NCBI RefSeq assembly: GCF_001636315.1 | Contig: NZ_KV440949.1 | Location: 5,536,084-5,600,083, forward strand | Reading direction: 5' to 3' | Source: Neobacillus mesonae | GTDB lineage: Bacteria; Bacillota; Bacilli; Bacillales; Cytobacillaceae | Length of the DNA stretch: 64,000 nucleotides | The notes under the pieces: model-generated | What the model was told of the DNA's origin: nothing | What the model saw: the letters and a program-made list of their open reading frames with translations, nothing else | The model's database searches: none | Shown: positions 16,824 to 25,407 of the stretch, one piece after another | Numbering within the stretch: the first letter of the stretch is position 1 | Layout: each line of letters opens with the position of its first letter | Position numbers and translations under genes: made by a program

Positions 16824-17213
16824 CTATTTATCAATTAATTCCGTACCATATGAGTTGTCTATTGCACACAGCCATTCGCCTTGTGAATTTTTCTTAAACA
16901 CATATGTCGCCTTTCTATCCATAGAATATTCGTTATTATTTTTATCAGCATCAAGTAGGGTTTGGGAAATAACTAACGCAGTGTCTCCAGCTTCTAATAT
17001 AATCATTTCCCCCTGTGTTGGTACAAGGGAATTATTGAAGTATTTTGCAATTGCAATAAATGCTTTTTTTATATCTTCTCTACCTCGTGCAATCATTCCA
17101 GGTTTTACAACTAAAATTGCGTCCTCAGTATAGTAGTTTATCAATGTATCAACATCCTCTTGCTTGATTGCAATGTCGCACTTCTTAATAAATTTTTTCA
17201 ATTCGTGTTCCAT
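16824..17213 (-). CDS. SnoaL-like / DUF4440 protein
   Basis: 129 residues with a cone-like NTF2 fold: KKCDIAIKQEDVDTLINYYTEDA at the N terminus, GREDIKKAF in the middle and the beta-sheet end WLCAIDNSYG. Such proteins act as small-molecule isomerases or simply as ligand-binding folds; function is unknown. GGGGAGG supports ATG 17213. Single gene. Confidence 0.75.
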   Translation of the reverse strand: MEHELKKFIKKCDIAIKQEDVDTLINYYTEDAILVVKPGMIARGREDIKKAFIAIAKYFNNSLVPTQGEMIILEAGDTALVISQTLLDADKNNNEYSMDRKATYVFKKNSQGEWLCAIDNSYGTELIDK

Positions 17214-17317
17214 CAAAATCCTCCCCTTACATCAACTAACTATATAAAATATAACACATGAATTAATCTTTTTATTGGAAAATAAATGAAACTTTTTCAA
17301 TTAAGTAATTCCTTTTA

Positions 17318-17400
17318 TACAAACCTGCTCCGTTACTTGAAGAAGGAAAATACCTTGCTCCTCTAATTGAACCAATGCACCTGTTAGCGCAATAATTAAA
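17318..17400. repeat. interspersed repeat family A, degenerate copy
   Basis: AAACCTGCTCCGTTACTTGAAGAAGG and TTGAACCAATGCACCTGTTAGCGCAATAA. Confidence 0.5.
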
Positions 17401-17447
17401 AGGGCTGACGTTGGGAAACCCACATTTATCTCTTTCCTATTAGCTTG

Positions 17448-17660
17448 TTACTCTACACACACAGGTGCACATCGTATTTCTCCACCTGGTTCAAATAAAC
17501 CATTGCTATGTGTGAAGTCCGTAACCGTAGTTCCAGCCGTAAATGATGCGGCACTGATAAAGGTAAAAGTGTACGTTTGTGTTTGACCTGCTGGTTGAGA
17601 AAGGTGAGCAGCTCCAACTCCTTCTGCTTCTCCTGCAAAGGACCCAGATGGATAATGCAT
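17448..17660 (-). CDS. hypothetical 70-aa protein
   Basis: Small Gly/Thr/Ser-rich protein (SFAGEAEGVGAAHLSQP; TFISAASFTAGTTVTDF) ending with two cysteines in RCAPVCVE. AGGGGAAAA precedes the ATG. A beta-rich, surface-type composition, but no signal peptide. Possibly a spore-surface protein; I do not recognise the family. The alternative frame over the same region is a shadow. Confidence 0.45.
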   Translation of the reverse strand: MHYPSGSFAGEAEGVGAAHLSQPAGQTQTYTFTFISAASFTAGTTVTDFTHSNGLFEPGGEIRCAPVCVE

Positions 17661-17803
17661 TAGAACATTTTCCCCTGTTTATACTTTTGTCCTAACCTCC
17701 TAAAATCGGAAGTCCCCTTTTCCTTTACATTTCATCTGGATTGTATTAGTATAGAATAGCATTAAATCATACTAATCCCATGGGTTAAAGAGGTGAATTG
17801 AAA

Positions 17804-19063
17804 TTGTCTCAAACAGTTGTAAGCACTACTAAATCGTTAAATCATAAATCCCATTCAACCACTATAGTTACCAACCTTAGCCCGATGCAAAAAGGATTGG
17901 TTACAGTCGGGATTATTATATCTCTAATTCTATTATTTGCTATTGTGCATTTATCTAATTGGATACAAGGCAGCCTATTCATTATAGGTTTATTATTAGG
18001 AGCAACATTGCTTTACGCCCGGTTCGGATTTACGTCTGCTTTTCGAAGACTCGTTTCAGTGGGAAATGTTCAGGGACTTCAGGCACACATGTTGATGTTT
18101 GCTGTCTCAACTACATTATTTGCTATTATCCTAAGTACCGGCTTTAGCTTAACTGGTATTGCACCACATGGGTATGTTTCCCCTGTTGGTATTAGCGTAA
18201 TTTTTGGGGCTTTTCTTTTTGGAATAGGCATGCAGCTCGGGAATGGATGCGCATCAGGAACCTTATATAATTTAGGCGGAGGCTCATCTTCTATGATCCT
18301 CACTCTGATCGCCTTTATTGCAGGTTCAACTCTTGGAGCCTATCATCTGCCATTTTGGAATAATACGCCTGCTCTACCTCCTATTTCTTTAGCAGAAACT
18401 ACTGGCCTGGGTTATTTTGGCGCTTGGCTTATTCAAATGGTTGCTTTTATCGCTATCTATTTGATTACCATTCAGGTTGCGAAAAAGAAAAACCCTCCAA
18501 TAATGAAACCACTTCCGACAACAACTGGTTGGAAAAAGGTTTTACGTGGTTCATGGCCATTATTTATGGCAGCCATTGTTTTAGCAGTACTAAATGCATT
18601 AGTCCTTACTGTTCGCGGAAATCCATGGGGAATCACTTCTGCCTTTGCTCTATGGGGTGGAAAATTTCTTAATACAGTCGGGGTAGATGTTTCCAGCTGG
18701 GGTTATTTTGCCGGACCAAACGGACAGGCACTTAAAAACACAGTCCTGGCGGATTCAACAAGTGTGTTGAACTTTGGAATCATATTAGGAGCCTTCATTG
18801 CATCTTCTTTCCAAGGTACTTTTAAGCCAAAAAAAATAAAATTAGGTATAGCCGGTGCGGCTATTCTTGGAGGCTTATTAATGGGATATGGTTCCCGTCT
18901 TGCATTCGGATGTAACATTGGAGCCTATTTTGGCGGTATCTCTTCCTTTAGCATTCACGGGTGGGTTTGGGCCATCATGGCAATGCTTGGAACATTCGTT
19001 GCATTGTATATCCGTCCATTATTTGGGTTAAAGGTTCCATCATCAAAAGACTCATTTTGTTAA
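17804..19063 (+). CDS. YeeE/YedE-family (TsuA-like) sulfur-compound transporter
   Basis: About 419 residues with roughly ten to twelve membrane helices. The two half-repeats carry the family's conserved cysteine motifs, GMQLGNGCASGTLYNLGGG and RLAFGCNIGAYFGGI. In TsuA such cysteines guide thiosulfate through the channel by hydrogen bonding, so thiosulfate uptake is the likely role. Two in-frame TTG codons follow AGAGGTG; the second (17804) has the better spacing. No tusA/rhodanese gene is adjacent. Strong terminator follows. Confidence 0.85.
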   Translation: MSQTVVSTTKSLNHKSHSTTIVTNLSPMQKGLVTVGIIISLILLFAIVHLSNWIQGSLFIIGLLLGATLLYARFGFTSAFRRLVSVGNVQGLQAHMLMFAVSTTLFAIILSTGFSLTGIAPHGYVSPVGISVIFGAFLFGIGMQLGNGCASGTLYNLGGGSSSMILTLIAFIAGSTLGAYHLPFWNNTPALPPISLAETTGLGYFGAWLIQMVAFIAIYLITIQVAKKKNPPIMKPLPTTTGWKKVLRGSWPLFMAAIVLAVLNALVLTVRGNPWGITSAFALWGGKFLNTVGVDVSSWGYFAGPNGQALKNTVLADSTSVLNFGIILGAFIASSFQGTFKPKKIKLGIAGAAILGGLLMGYGSRLAFGCNIGAYFGGISSFSIHGWVWAIMAMLGTFVALYIRPLFGLKVPSSKDSFC

Positions 19064-19072
19064 TTAAATTTC

Positions 19073-19107
19073 GGCTTGCAGAATTAATTTTCTGCAGGCT
19101 TTTTTTA
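19073..19107 (+). terminator. terminator of the sulfur transporter gene
   Basis: TGCAGAA and TTCTGCA form the stem core, followed by TTTTTTT. Confidence 0.85.
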
Positions 19108-19287
19108 TGCTTTAGGCACTCAAGCCGCAAATTAAGGCAGCCGGCTATTCAAGTAACGCCTCCGATAGTTGAAAAAGCAAAGTAAATACATTGATTCAAA
19201 AATAGAGGAAAAAATTTCCCTCCTTTATATTGGAACGAACATTCATTCGTGTATAATTATGATATGCCTATCGAAGGAGGAATTATT

Positions 19288-19758
19288 TTGAATTCAATTG
19301 ATTTAATTATTTTAAACTTTAATGAAGTTAGAAGAAGAAGCATTAAGGTTTGGACATCTATTCCTGAAGAAAAACTCCAATGGAAGCCAGATCATGGAGC
19401 AATGAATTGCATAGAAATGATTAGACACGTATTGGAAAGCGAATATTATTACCACCTGGCAATTAAAAATAGAGGGAGTTTATCTGTTTTTGACTCCCCT
19501 TTCGAAAATAGAACATTCACTTCTGTAAAAGCAGAATTGGAATTTGCAGAACCATTTCGAAATGAATTCATAGATACAATCAAGTCCTTTACTGAAGAAG
19601 ACTTGGAAAATATAAAGATTGACCGTTCCGATTCAGGGTACGTAAGAGATTTAGGTGACATGCTTTTACGTGTTGCCTATCATGAATCAGTTCATACTGG
19701 TCAGTTATTGGATTATTTAAGAACAGTAGGCGTTCCAAGAATTCGTATCTGGGATTAG
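19288..19758 (+). CDS. DinB-superfamily protein
   Basis: 157 residues. The first metal-binding His is in MIRHVLESEYYYH and the C-terminal pair in YHESVHTGQLLDYLR, the usual DinB triad layout. The frame is open from 19249, but GAAGGAGG sits 8 nt before TTG 19288, which is taken as the start. Function unknown; possibly thiol transfer. Followed by its own terminator. Confidence 0.8.
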   Translation: MNSIDLIILNFNEVRRRSIKVWTSIPEEKLQWKPDHGAMNCIEMIRHVLESEYYYHLAIKNRGSLSVFDSPFENRTFTSVKAELEFAEPFRNEFIDTIKSFTEEDLENIKIDRSDSGYVRDLGDMLLRVAYHESVHTGQLLDYLRTVGVPRIRIWD

Positions 19759-19768
19759 CCATTACATC

Positions 19769-19800
19769 GGTGCAATCACAATAGTGATGCACCTTTTTAA
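19769..19800 (+). terminator. terminator after the DinB gene
   Basis: GGTGCAATCAC and GTGATGCACC form the stem, followed by TTTTT. Confidence 0.8.
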
Positions 19801-20108
19801 TTAGAAAGATTTTTTGGATATGAATGTTAGACAAAATCCAAGTTCTGTTCTTAAACTAAACTGCCCCGTTGAATAAGCTTTGGTAATTTTTATGATTTAA
19901 CATCAAAATGTCAGTGAACTTGCCTGTTCATTCCACACATTAATTAACAACTATCTTTTTAGCGTACAACAATCTTTGTCCTATAAAATATTTATGTAAT
20001 TTAGGCTGTTAATTCTCTATAAAAAGTTAAAAATCCTTTATATTAAAAGAAAAATGGCATAGTCAATCCTTATGCCATTTCTTGTTACAATTTATGCTAC
20101 CCTTTCCT

Positions 20109-20207
20109 TCATCGACCCAAAACGGCATGAATGACAAGTATAATTCCCCAAGCGATGCATGTCATACCGATAATCAGTTGCAGCGAAGGGGGAAGCCCCT
20201 TTTTCAT
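20109..20207 (-). CDS. 32-aa membrane peptide
   Basis: Short ORF with an excellent ribosome-binding site (GGAGGTGG, 5 nt before ATG). It encodes MKKGLPPS followed by one hydrophobic helix (LQLIIGMTCIAWGIILVIHA) and ends VLGR. The Lys-rich N terminus suggests it stays inside. It lies 106 nt downstream of the XhlA-like gene on the same strand, so the two may be co-transcribed. Small single-pass peptides of this kind act as holins, toxins or membrane-enzyme regulators; which applies here is unknown. Confidence 0.55.
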   Translation of the reverse strand: MKKGLPPSLQLIIGMTCIAWGIILVIHAVLGR

Positions 20208-20284
20208 GTATGCCACCTCCATAAATTCAGCCAAAAAAATTTAACCACTATTTTCCTCTCCTTTTAATTTAAATAAAAAGCTAC

Positions 20285-20640
20285 CTATGATGAGCAGCTT
20301 ATTGTTAGTTCACCTAAAATCCTTTAATGATTAAACCAAGCAATGTTGTTATAATTGCTCCTACGATAATTCTAAGAATCCATGTTGTATTACTTTTTAT
20401 AGACGCAATATCCTCTTTTACGTCTTTGATATTTGTTTCTGCTACGGCTATTCGTGTTTTAACATCTGAAATATCGTCCTCGAGTTTATCAAGACGCTTG
20501 TCCATTTATTCCACTCCTTTAAACTTAAAGCTTTCTTATTATAATATTTCAAGTTTGAGGATTTTGAATGGACAATTGATGTATACCCTTATAAATAAGC
20601 AAAATAAATCAGAATACTCAATTCGGATGCTAATAATAAC
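20285..20640. repeat. dispersed duplication, copy 1 (with 48165-48510)
   Basis: The XhlA-like gene and its flanks, including the 5' region TTTCAAGTTTGAGGATTTTG, are repeated at 48165-48510 in the same orientation with scattered substitutions. Similarity stops near 20640. Confidence 0.75.
20314..20505 (-). CDS. XhlA-family (hemolysin/PBSX XhlA-like) small membrane protein, copy 1
   Basis: 63 residues: an N-terminal heptad-like coiled coil (MDKRLDKLEDDISDVKTRIA) and one C-terminal membrane helix ending TLLGLIIKGF. XhlA works with the XhlB holin in prophage PBSX lysis and associates with the membrane. AAGGAGTGG RBS. No prophage genes surround it, so it is a domesticated or solitary member. A near-identical copy with matching flanks lies at 48198-48389. 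Confidence 0.8.
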   Translation of the reverse strand: MDKRLDKLEDDISDVKTRIAVAETNIKDVKEDIASIKSNTTWILRIIVGAIITTLLGLIIKGF

Positions 20641-20975
20641 CTAATTGGAAGATACCGGTTCCACCCCAACACATACAAATTAGCCGCAAACAATTGGAGA
20701 TTCTCAATATTAAACTTTTGTTGACAACCATTTTCTGAAATAAACTTGATGAATTCTCAACCACAATTCACTCTTCTATTTTCAAAATAAAAAGAGAGCT
20801 CATTTGAGCCCTCAAATTTGATAAATATTATCTAATAAACGAATTCCATTAGTTAGTTATAAAAAGCCACCAAAAATGGCAGCTGAATATTTAACTCCTA
20901 GTAGCTGGTACTATGAAATATTTCAATCTATCTAGTCCCTTTTGCCCTCATTTTGTTGAAAAATTCAAACCATCT

Positions 20976-21245
20976 CTAACAGCCACAGCAGCCATGATGG
21001 AATGGATTGCCGTCATATCCCATGCCGTAACCCGGATAACCTACATAACTCATCCCATAACCTGGGTAACCACCCATGCTCATTCCTGGGTAACCGCCCA
21101 TACTCATTCCTGGGTATCCACCCACGCTCATTCCTGGGTATCCACCCATGCCCATTGCCGGGTATCCACCCATGCCCATTGCTGGGTATCCACCCATGCC
21201 CATTGCTGGGTATCCACCCATACCCATTCCAAAGGTTCTTTCCAT
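20976..21245 (-). CDS. Gly/Tyr/Met-rich tandem repeat protein
   Basis: 89 residues made mostly of eight-residue repeats of the type GGYPAMGM or GGYPGMSM (about eight copies), ending HHGCCGC. GAGGAG lies 8 nt before ATG 21245; the frame extends to 21272 without a better start. Glycine/tyrosine repeats with a terminal Cys cluster are typical of spore coat and cortex-associated proteins that become cross-linked, and I infer a spore-surface role. The 24-bp DNA repeats should vary in number between strains. Confidence 0.65.
   Translation of the reverse strand: MERTFGMGMGGYPAMGMGGYPAMGMGGYPAMGMGGYPGMSVGGYPGMSMGGYPGMSMGGYPGYGMSYVGYPGYGMGYDGNPFHHGCCGC
20995..21232. repeat. 24-bp tandem repeats within the Gly/Tyr/Met gene
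   Basis: Units such as GGGTATCCACCCATGCCCAT recur head to tail; three central copies are almost identical and the outer ones diverge. Confidence 0.8.
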
Positions 21246-21451
21246 TTTTATCTCCTCCTCAAATTGTTTCAAAAATAGTGTATGTGTCCATTTTTAAAGA
21301 GGAATAGATATTTGCCTATTTATAAACTATATCTTCATTGTACTTGTATTAAGAAGACAATTAGCAATAGTCAATAATTTTTCTGCCTTCTTATTAAACG
21401 AAACTGACCAAATAGAACAATAAAAATTGTAGTTTGTATTTTCAATCAATT

Positions 21452-21479
21452 GTTGAATTCTAGAATTCTAGAATTCTGT
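21452..21479. repeat. short GAATTCTA tandem repeat
   Basis: Three consecutive GAATTCTA units, themselves palindromic. Intergenic; no function evident. Confidence 0.6.
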
Positions 21480-21660
21480 TCTTTAGACAAGAAAAAGCAC
21501 CCAATATGGCAGCTTGTTATTAAAGTAAAGCAAACTTAAGTGTTTACCATTTGGATTACTGTTTTCATGTTCCCTACTCATAAGTGAGTGGTTTTTTGTT
21601 TTTTATGATAAATAAAAAACAGACTCTAAAAAAAGAGTCTGTCCATGTTTGGCATTATAA

Positions 21661-21812
21661 TTAAGCCTTACGAACGCTAGCTGCTTGGGTTCCAAGGTGA
21701 CCTTGTTTAACATCAAAAGTCACTTCTTGACCTGAGAAATGAACGAATGCATCTTCTCCGCCTTCACGTTCGATGAATCCGAAGCCTTTTTCGTCATTAA
21801 ACCCTTTTATTG
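21661..21812 (-). pseudogene. cold-shock protein pseudogene
   Basis: Reads GFNDEKGFGFIEREGGEDAF-VHFS and then jumps to GQEVTFDVKQG...ASVRKA. Compared with the intact copies it lacks the first seven codons including the start, and twelve codons in the middle (an in-frame loss of the AIQGEGYKTLEE region). The downstream terminator and conserved 3' flank (AAAAAGAGTCTGTCCATG) are retained. Its 5' end is fused to the 3' end of the kinase-like gene. Confidence 0.85.
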
Positions 21813-22355
21813 ATCAGCCCTTTTGTACAAAGGTGTTGTTGTAAATAGGCCATAATCAATCACAACCATTTGATTGTCATCTGTTAACGCTATATTTGCG
21901 AGCCTTAAATCTACTGGAATAATCCCATGCAGTAAAAATATTAGTGACAGCTTGCTCAACTTCTCAAGGTTTTCTATATTAATAGAAGCCTTCCGCTCCA
22001 TCTTCTTCATGACAATCCAACCATTTCCCTTTACCAATACCGGACAGAGATAGTTTCGGATGTTCGGGTTGGAATTGATATACAAGGTATGTTCTTGAGT
22101 GTTGCATATCATTCCTAATTCCGAGAAAGCAATTTTTAAAACATACCCACTTCCAAGATCATAAACCAATCTGTTAAAACCATATCCGATAACATTATAG
22201 GGAAGCTCAAGCGTCCTTTGAGCCAGTTTTCTTTTGTCACTTGGAAGACGAAGAGGGTTTTCTTTCATTTTCGATATCCACCCATCAATCGTACCAATGT
22301 CATTAATCGTTAAAAATGAGCTTTCTTTTTCATTATGAAATGGCATATTTCTCAT
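21807..22355 (-). CDS. small protein-kinase-like protein
   Basis: About 182 residues with a reduced kinase-like fold: a glycine-rich strand YGFNRLVYDLG, the Lys in YVLKIAF, a catalytic-loop-like segment VDLRLANIAL (D-x-x-x-x-N) and VIDYG in place of DFG. The large helical lobe is short, so activity as a phosphotransferase is uncertain. The last codons overlap the csp pseudogene and the stop TAA comes from the csp sequence, so the natural C terminus may have been lost by a deletion. Start ATG or preceding TTG after AAGGGG. Confidence 0.6.
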   Translation of the reverse strand: MRNMPFHNEKESSFLTINDIGTIDGWISKMKENPLRLPSDKRKLAQRTLELPYNVIGYGFNRLVYDLGSGYVLKIAFSELGMICNTQEHTLYINSNPNIRNYLCPVLVKGNGWIVMKKMERKASINIENLEKLSKLSLIFLLHGIIPVDLRLANIALTDDNQMVVIDYGLFTTTPLYKRADQ

Positions 22356-22678
22356 CAACCCCTTAATTATAAATTGTTTATTTTTTGCTTAGGGCATGTC
22401 TGAAAAATCCATTTATTAGAATTAGAGATTTTCCCAAGGATTATTTATTTCTATAAGTTTTCTAATGCTCAAAGTGTATAAGGAAAGTTATGACATTCGG
22501 AGGAGTCGAAGGGGCTTTCCGCCGTTAATGAATCGAACTGCTGCTCAAAAATGTTCCTGAATACGTATCTAGAAAACCCGTGCCATGAGTCGTAATCGTA
22601 ATCTTCGTGATAAGGTAAATAAAAGAGCAAAATCATGTTTGGATTCCCCCCCTCTTTTCTTATTCTGTTATTCGCTAA

Positions 22679-23737
22679 TTAAATTGGAACTGACCTTTCA
22701 TGAAGCCAGTTTTTCAAATACTTTGGAACTCCACCTTTTAGTGAAAAGCCAACATGTCCTCCCTCTAATGAAATATATGTTTTATCTTCACTAGAGACAA
22801 AATCCATTACAGGATAGGTAAGATTCTCAGGTACTAGCCTGTCGTTCTTTGAAGAAACTACAAGTAATTTTGCATTGATTTTATGAAGGTCTGCAAATTT
22901 ACCATTAATATAAATTCCGCCACGGATTAGCTTATTTCCGATTACCATGTCATTCATAACTTGTTTTAATGCTGCACTAGGAAATGGAATATGACTTTTA
23001 GTCCAATGATTAAAACGATACCAATGATCAACGTAATCTTTATCATACGCCCTGTTTAACAACGATAAATAGTGACTAAAGTAAACCGGCGAAGTTATGG
23101 CTCGGACACCAGCCTCAATAACAGGTGCAGGAACTAAACCAATAGTGTCCAAAGGGTCATCAATGTTTAGCTGGCCATTTTTTGCTGCATCTAACCATTT
23201 TTTGAAAGTAGGAAAAGAGGAGAAATCGATTGGGGCAACTTTTAGGATTAAATTCTTAATTGGTTCTTCTGCAATGGCAGCATACATTGCGGCCAACGTG
23301 CCGCCAAGACAATAGCCTATTAAGGTTACCTCTTTGGCTTTAGAGTGATTAAGGACTTTTTGAACTCCTTTTTGAATATATTTAGTGATATAATCATTGA
23401 TTGTTAAATCTTTATCCTCATACCCTGGGACACCAAAATCTATCAGATAAACATCAAAGCCTTCCTCAACAAAACTTTGTATAGTACTTGAACCTGGTCC
23501 TAAATCAAGAATAAAAGGCTGATTTACCAAGGAGTAGATAAGGACTAATGGGATTTTGTACTTTTTTTGTTTAGCTGGGTAAAACCAGACTGTTGCTTTA
23601 TTTTTTTTCCAAATTGCTTGTCTTGGAGTAAGATTTGACTCTGGAGGTAAAGAATGAAAAACATTTATAAAGCCCTTCCAGCGTTCTTTTTCTAGCTCCA
23701 AGTAGTCCTTTTGCTTTTTCTTTTTCTTTTTTGACAT
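22679..23737 (-). CDS. phaC: class IV polyhydroxyalkanoate synthase catalytic subunit PhaC
   Basis: 352 residues, alpha/beta hydrolase fold. The lipase-like box has Cys as nucleophile (GYCLGG, about residue 143), with the catalytic Asp in SSKNDRLVP and His in EGGHVGF. It polymerises (R)-3-hydroxybutyryl-CoA into polyhydroxybutyrate on granules, in class IV as a complex with PhaR, whose gene lies 70 nt upstream. Length matches the Bacillus megaterium type. The Lys-rich N terminus (SKKKKKKQK) is longer and more basic than usual. Confidence 0.9.
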   Translation of the reverse strand: MSKKKKKKQKDYLELEKERWKGFINVFHSLPPESNLTPRQAIWKKNKATVWFYPAKQKKYKIPLVLIYSLVNQPFILDLGPGSSTIQSFVEEGFDVYLIDFGVPGYEDKDLTINDYITKYIQKGVQKVLNHSKAKEVTLIGYCLGGTLAAMYAAIAEEPIKNLILKVAPIDFSSFPTFKKWLDAAKNGQLNIDDPLDTIGLVPAPVIEAGVRAITSPVYFSHYLSLLNRAYDKDYVDHWYRFNHWTKSHIPFPSAALKQVMNDMVIGNKLIRGGIYINGKFADLHKINAKLLVVSSKNDRLVPENLTYPVMDFVSSEDKTYISLEGGHVGFSLKGGVPKYLKNWLHERSVPI

Positions 23738-23807
23738 TTTTCATCTTATCCTTTTCGTGAATTGTTTAGATACATTTGAATTCATCCTTGACCTTTATCA
23801 AAGGTAA

Positions 23808-24266
23808 TTAATGAAATGTTTTTCGGGATGAATTGGACCAATTTCTTTGTAGAGATTTAATTGGGATTTCATCGTTAATATTGTTAAAATCTATACTCAT
23901 ACTGTTTCGAATAGTATTGGCCAGTTCGTTTATACGCTCGTCCAACTTATCAACCTTTTCCTCAGTTTGGATTGCAACCCTGGCCACATTAGCGATATCA
24001 TTTTTGGTAGGAAGGAGTAATATATTGGAAATTACTTCAACATACTTTTGAAGAGATTTGATATTATTTGTAATAAAACCAGAATGCTGATTTGCTAATC
24101 TTACGAGATCCTCATTATCCAATAAGTCCTGAATGTGTCGATTGATCTGATGTTCTACGGCAAGTCCTGATTTTTTTAGATCTGTATAAAAGGCAGCTAA
24201 TTTTTCCTTCCTATGTTTCTTTTTCTCTTTCTTGTTCTTTTCTGTTTCCTTGAATTTATCCTTCAT
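23808..24266 (-). CDS. phaR: PHA synthase subunit PhaR
   Basis: 152 residues, highly charged N terminus (KETEKNKKEKKKHRKEK), then helices with the PhaR-type segment LPTKNDIANVARVAIQTEEK and a coiled coil VDKLDERINELAN. PhaR is the obligatory partner of class IV PhaC. TTG 24281 opens the frame, but GGGGG spaced 8 nt before ATG 24266 favours the ATG. It lies between the SDR gene (24 nt from the frame start) and phaC, as in Bacillus pha operons. The unusually basic start may help granule binding; inferred. Confidence 0.8.
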   Translation of the reverse strand: MKDKFKETEKNKKEKKKHRKEKLAAFYTDLKKSGLAVEHQINRHIQDLLDNEDLVRLANQHSGFITNNIKSLQKYVEVISNILLLPTKNDIANVARVAIQTEEKVDKLDERINELANTIRNSMSIDFNNINDEIPIKSLQRNWSNSSRKTFH

Positions 24267-24305
24267 AATTTTTTCCCCCAATCAGTGATAATGATTATTA
24301 TTTTG

Positions 24306-25076
24306 TTAAACTAAGGCACTAATTCCTCCATCAACTATGAGAATATGACCGGTAATATAATCAGAAGCCGTAGAGGTTAAGAGCAAAATTGGCCCCGCTA
24401 AATCCGTGTCACTACCAAATCTTCCAGCTGGGATATGGGCATGTAGTGGATGATTGCTTTTTTCTAAAAGACCCTGTGTAATTTTGGTTGGGAAGAATCC
24501 AGGAGCAATCGCGTTTACTTGGATATTATGTTTAGCTAGCTTGACTGCCAAATCCTTTGTAAAGGTAATGATCGCACCTTTACTAGTATTATAGGCAATC
24601 GTATCCATGATCTCCGGATTAACACCACCTAATCCTAGAACGGATGCTATATTCACAATCTTTCCGCTTCCCTGTGGAATCATTACTTTTGCTACAGCCT
24701 GACTAAATAGGAAAGGACCTTTTGTATTTACATCCAATACATAATCCCATTTTTCTTCCGGCAGATCCATAAATGGTGCAAGCCATGAAGCCCCGCTATT
24801 ATTTATGAGGATATCTATCGTTCCAAAAGTGTTAACGGTCTTCTCAATTACTTTTTGAATGTCGTCCACTTCTGTTACATCACATTTAATGGCCAAACAC
24901 TTAACGCCATATTCGTCTAATTCCTTACAGACTTCTTGGCAGGCCGCCAACTTTCGCGAGCAAAGCACAAGATTGGCACCGGCTTTAGCAAGGGCAATCG
25001 CCATCTGTTTTCCTAGCCCCCTGCCTCCACCTGTGATAATAGCTGTTTTCCCTTTTAAATTAAATAACTCTTCCAA
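24306..25076 (-). CDS. SDR-family reductase, probable acetoacetyl-CoA reductase of the PHB operon
   Basis: 256-residue short-chain dehydrogenase: TGGGRGLG nucleotide-binding loop, INNSGAS, catalytic Ser in NIASVLG and YNTSK. Closest in pattern to FabG/gluconate-5-dehydrogenase-like SDRs. First gene of an operon with phaR and phaC, so the likely task is making (R)-3-hydroxybutyryl-CoA from acetoacetyl-CoA (the PhaB step). Sequence alone does not prove the substrate. TTG start after GAGGGG. Confidence 0.8.
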   Translation of the reverse strand: MEELFNLKGKTAIITGGGRGLGKQMAIALAKAGANLVLCSRKLAACQEVCKELDEYGVKCLAIKCDVTEVDDIQKVIEKTVNTFGTIDILINNSGASWLAPFMDLPEEKWDYVLDVNTKGPFLFSQAVAKVMIPQGSGKIVNIASVLGLGGVNPEIMDTIAYNTSKGAIITFTKDLAVKLAKHNIQVNAIAPGFFPTKITQGLLEKSNHPLHAHIPAGRFGSDTDLAGPILLLTSTASDYITGHILIVDGGISALV

Positions 25077-25407
25077 CTACCCCTCTCCCCCTTACTTGTT
25101 CAAGGATTCTATATATTATAGACAAGCATAATCTCAATGTGCATAATCTAAGAATTTCATCCATGCCCTTTTTGATTTGTAACTAATGGAGGAGGAAGTG
25201 ACTCATTCCAAACATGTTATAACGCCATAAACATTGGTTAGCTGGACAAAGAGTTGTGTATCCATTTCTTTTGGATTTATAGCAAGGCCAGTTTATTGAA
25301 CATTTCATCCAAATACGCTTTGAAATTGTAAAATAACTCCATGCTTGTCCATTTCAAATAATTTGACTTACCATATGATGTACCATCCCTATGTAATACA
25401 AAAGATG

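Noticed and set aside
20985..21240. Repeats in the Gly/Tyr/Met gene as a CRISPR-like array
   Set aside because: Units are contiguous, in frame and translated; there are no spacers.
22585..22794. Plus-strand ORF opposite the end of phaC
   Set aside because: Begins with a plausible basic stretch but has no ribosome-binding site, and most of it is antisense to the well-supported phaC.
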